Assembly (NCBI RefSeq): GCF_018140925.1
Contig: NZ_CP073315.1
Location: 3,472,001 to 3,536,000 of the forward strand
Length of the DNA: 64,000 nt
DNA from: Psychrobacillus sp. INOP01
GTDB lineage: Bacteria; Bacillota; Bacilli; Bacillales_A; Planococcaceae
Direction: 5' to 3'
The translations under genes were made by a program, and so were the position numbers. This document shows positions 62,836-64,000 of this stretch, one piece after another. Position 1 is the stretch's first letter. Every line of letters begins with the position of its first letter. Below the pieces are notes generated by a model, which was not told the DNA's origin, did no database searches, and saw only the letters and a list, made by a program, of their open reading frames with translations.

Positions 62836-62846
62836 TATATTATACT
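62818..62846 (+). promoter_or_regulatory. Sigma-A promoter of the pyr operon
   Basis: TTGATT (62818-62823), 17 bp, TATACT (62841-62846); the -35 lies within the last codons of rluD. Transcription would start near 62853, giving a leader of about 215 nt before pyrR. Confidence 0.8.
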
Positions 62847-62899
62847 AAGAAAAACGCAAGCATCTATACTGCTGCGATAGTCATTTTAAAATTATATAG

Positions 62900-63607
<708 letters not shown>

Positions 63608-63635
63608 AAATCTATTTAAAAGGTAGGAAAAGTTC

Positions 63636-64000
63636 ATGTCAAACGCCGTTTTAGATGTAAATGATAAGCCATCAGGTGGACAACTCATCACCTTAAGTTT
63701 TCAACATATGTTTGCAATGTTCGGATCGACTATATTAGTACCGCAGCTTGTAGGTTTGAGTCCTGCAATTGCATTGTTAACAAGCGGAATTGCAACAATA
63801 ATCTTCTTACTCGTAACTAAATTTCAAGTGCCAGCATATTTAGGGTCGTCGTTCGCATTCATCGCACCAATAATTATCGCAGTAAATGGATTAGATGAAT
63901 CTGGACAAGCTATAAATCCAGGCAATGCAATGATCGGTGCCGTTTTCGTTGGATTGGTTTATGGCATTGTGTCCCTTATAATTTGGAAAAGCGGGTATAA
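63636..64000 (+). CDS. pyrP: Uracil permease, 5' part (continues beyond window)
   Basis: Nucleobase:cation symporter of the UraA/PyrP family; the first 121 residues are visible and the frame is open to the window end. QLITLSFQHMFAMFGSTILVPQLVGLSPAIALLTSGIAT is the diagnostic first-helix region, and KFQVPAYLGSSFAFIAPI follows. SD TAGGAAA before ATG 63636. It is second in the pyr operon, as in B. subtilis, though there an attenuator separates pyrR and pyrP. Confidence 0.93.
   Translation, partial: MSNAVLDVNDKPSGGQLITLSFQHMFAMFGSTILVPQLVGLSPAIALLTSGIATIIFLLVTKFQVPAYLGSSFAFIAPIIIAVNGLDESGQAINPGNAMIGAVFVGLVYGIVSLIIWKSGY

Overview
The window is a low-GC, densely packed Firmicute chromosome segment. 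It comes from an aerobic endospore-former: spoIIGA, sigE, sigG, spoVD, spoVE, ylbJ and a GerR/RsfA-type regulator are present, together with a caa3 cytochrome oxidase and bacillithiol synthesis. Gene order follows the Bacillus subtilis pycA-cta-ylb-yll-dcw-ylm-ileS-lspA-pyr stretch, but several genes are missing (ylbA/B/D/E/K, ylmD, and murE, murG and murB of the dcw cluster). I infer a Planococcaceae (Caryophanaceae) type organism such as Psychrobacillus, Sporosarcina or Lysinibacillus. The genus is not proven.

Layout. 1-10.7 kb: 3' part of pyruvate carboxylase, then heme A synthesis (ctaA divergent from ctaB) and the caa3 oxidase operon ctaCDEF, then ctaG and a DUF420 gene. 10.7-27.8 kb: the ylb region (AI-2E permease, yugN, ylbC, an ACT-less aspartokinase divergent from a DAP-type MurE ligase, a thioesterase, ylbF, a GDPD, ylbG, rsmD, coaD, ylbJ, ylbL, tmcAL, ylbN-rpmF, an enoyl-CoA hydratase-family protein and gerR). 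27.9-31.1 kb: a three-gene biotin-dependent acyl-CoA carboxylase operon with a perfect cre box in its promoter. 31.9-34.9 kb: panE, a DUF3397 gene and bshC. 35.9-50.6 kb: the division and cell wall cluster mraZ-rsmH-ftsL-pbpB-spoVD-mraY-murD-spoVE-divIB-ylxW-ylxX-sbp-ftsA-ftsZ. 51.3-53.7 kb: spoIIGA-sigE-sigG. 54.2-57.4 kb: ylmC-ylmE-sepF-ylmG-ylmH-divIVA. 57.4-60.6 kb: a T-box leader and ileS. 61.4-64 kb: lspA-rluD, then a PyrR attenuator with pyrR and the start of pyrP.

Three things stand out beyond the ordinary gene complement. (1) An aspartokinase reduced to its catalytic domain lies head to head with a MurE-type ligase that carries the DNPR motif of diaminopimelate-adding enzymes, and the ligase has a sigma-E/sigma-K-like promoter. 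This fits a sporulation-specific DAP branch for spore cortex in an organism whose vegetative wall probably uses lysine or ornithine. (2) A roughly 150-nt sequence occurs three times (before panE, mraZ and spoIIGA). Its three nested helices are kept by compensatory changes, which points to an undescribed structured RNA or RNA-bearing mobile repeat. (3) About ten copies of a separate GC-rich, imperfectly palindromic repeat fill the spaces after operon terminators. Smaller points are an apparent ACG start for spoVE, a hairpin that covers the sigG ribosome binding site, a 34-bp perfect palindrome upstream of the GDPD gene, Spo0A-like boxes at spoIIGA and a decarboxylase-like crotonase next to the acyl-CoA carboxylase.
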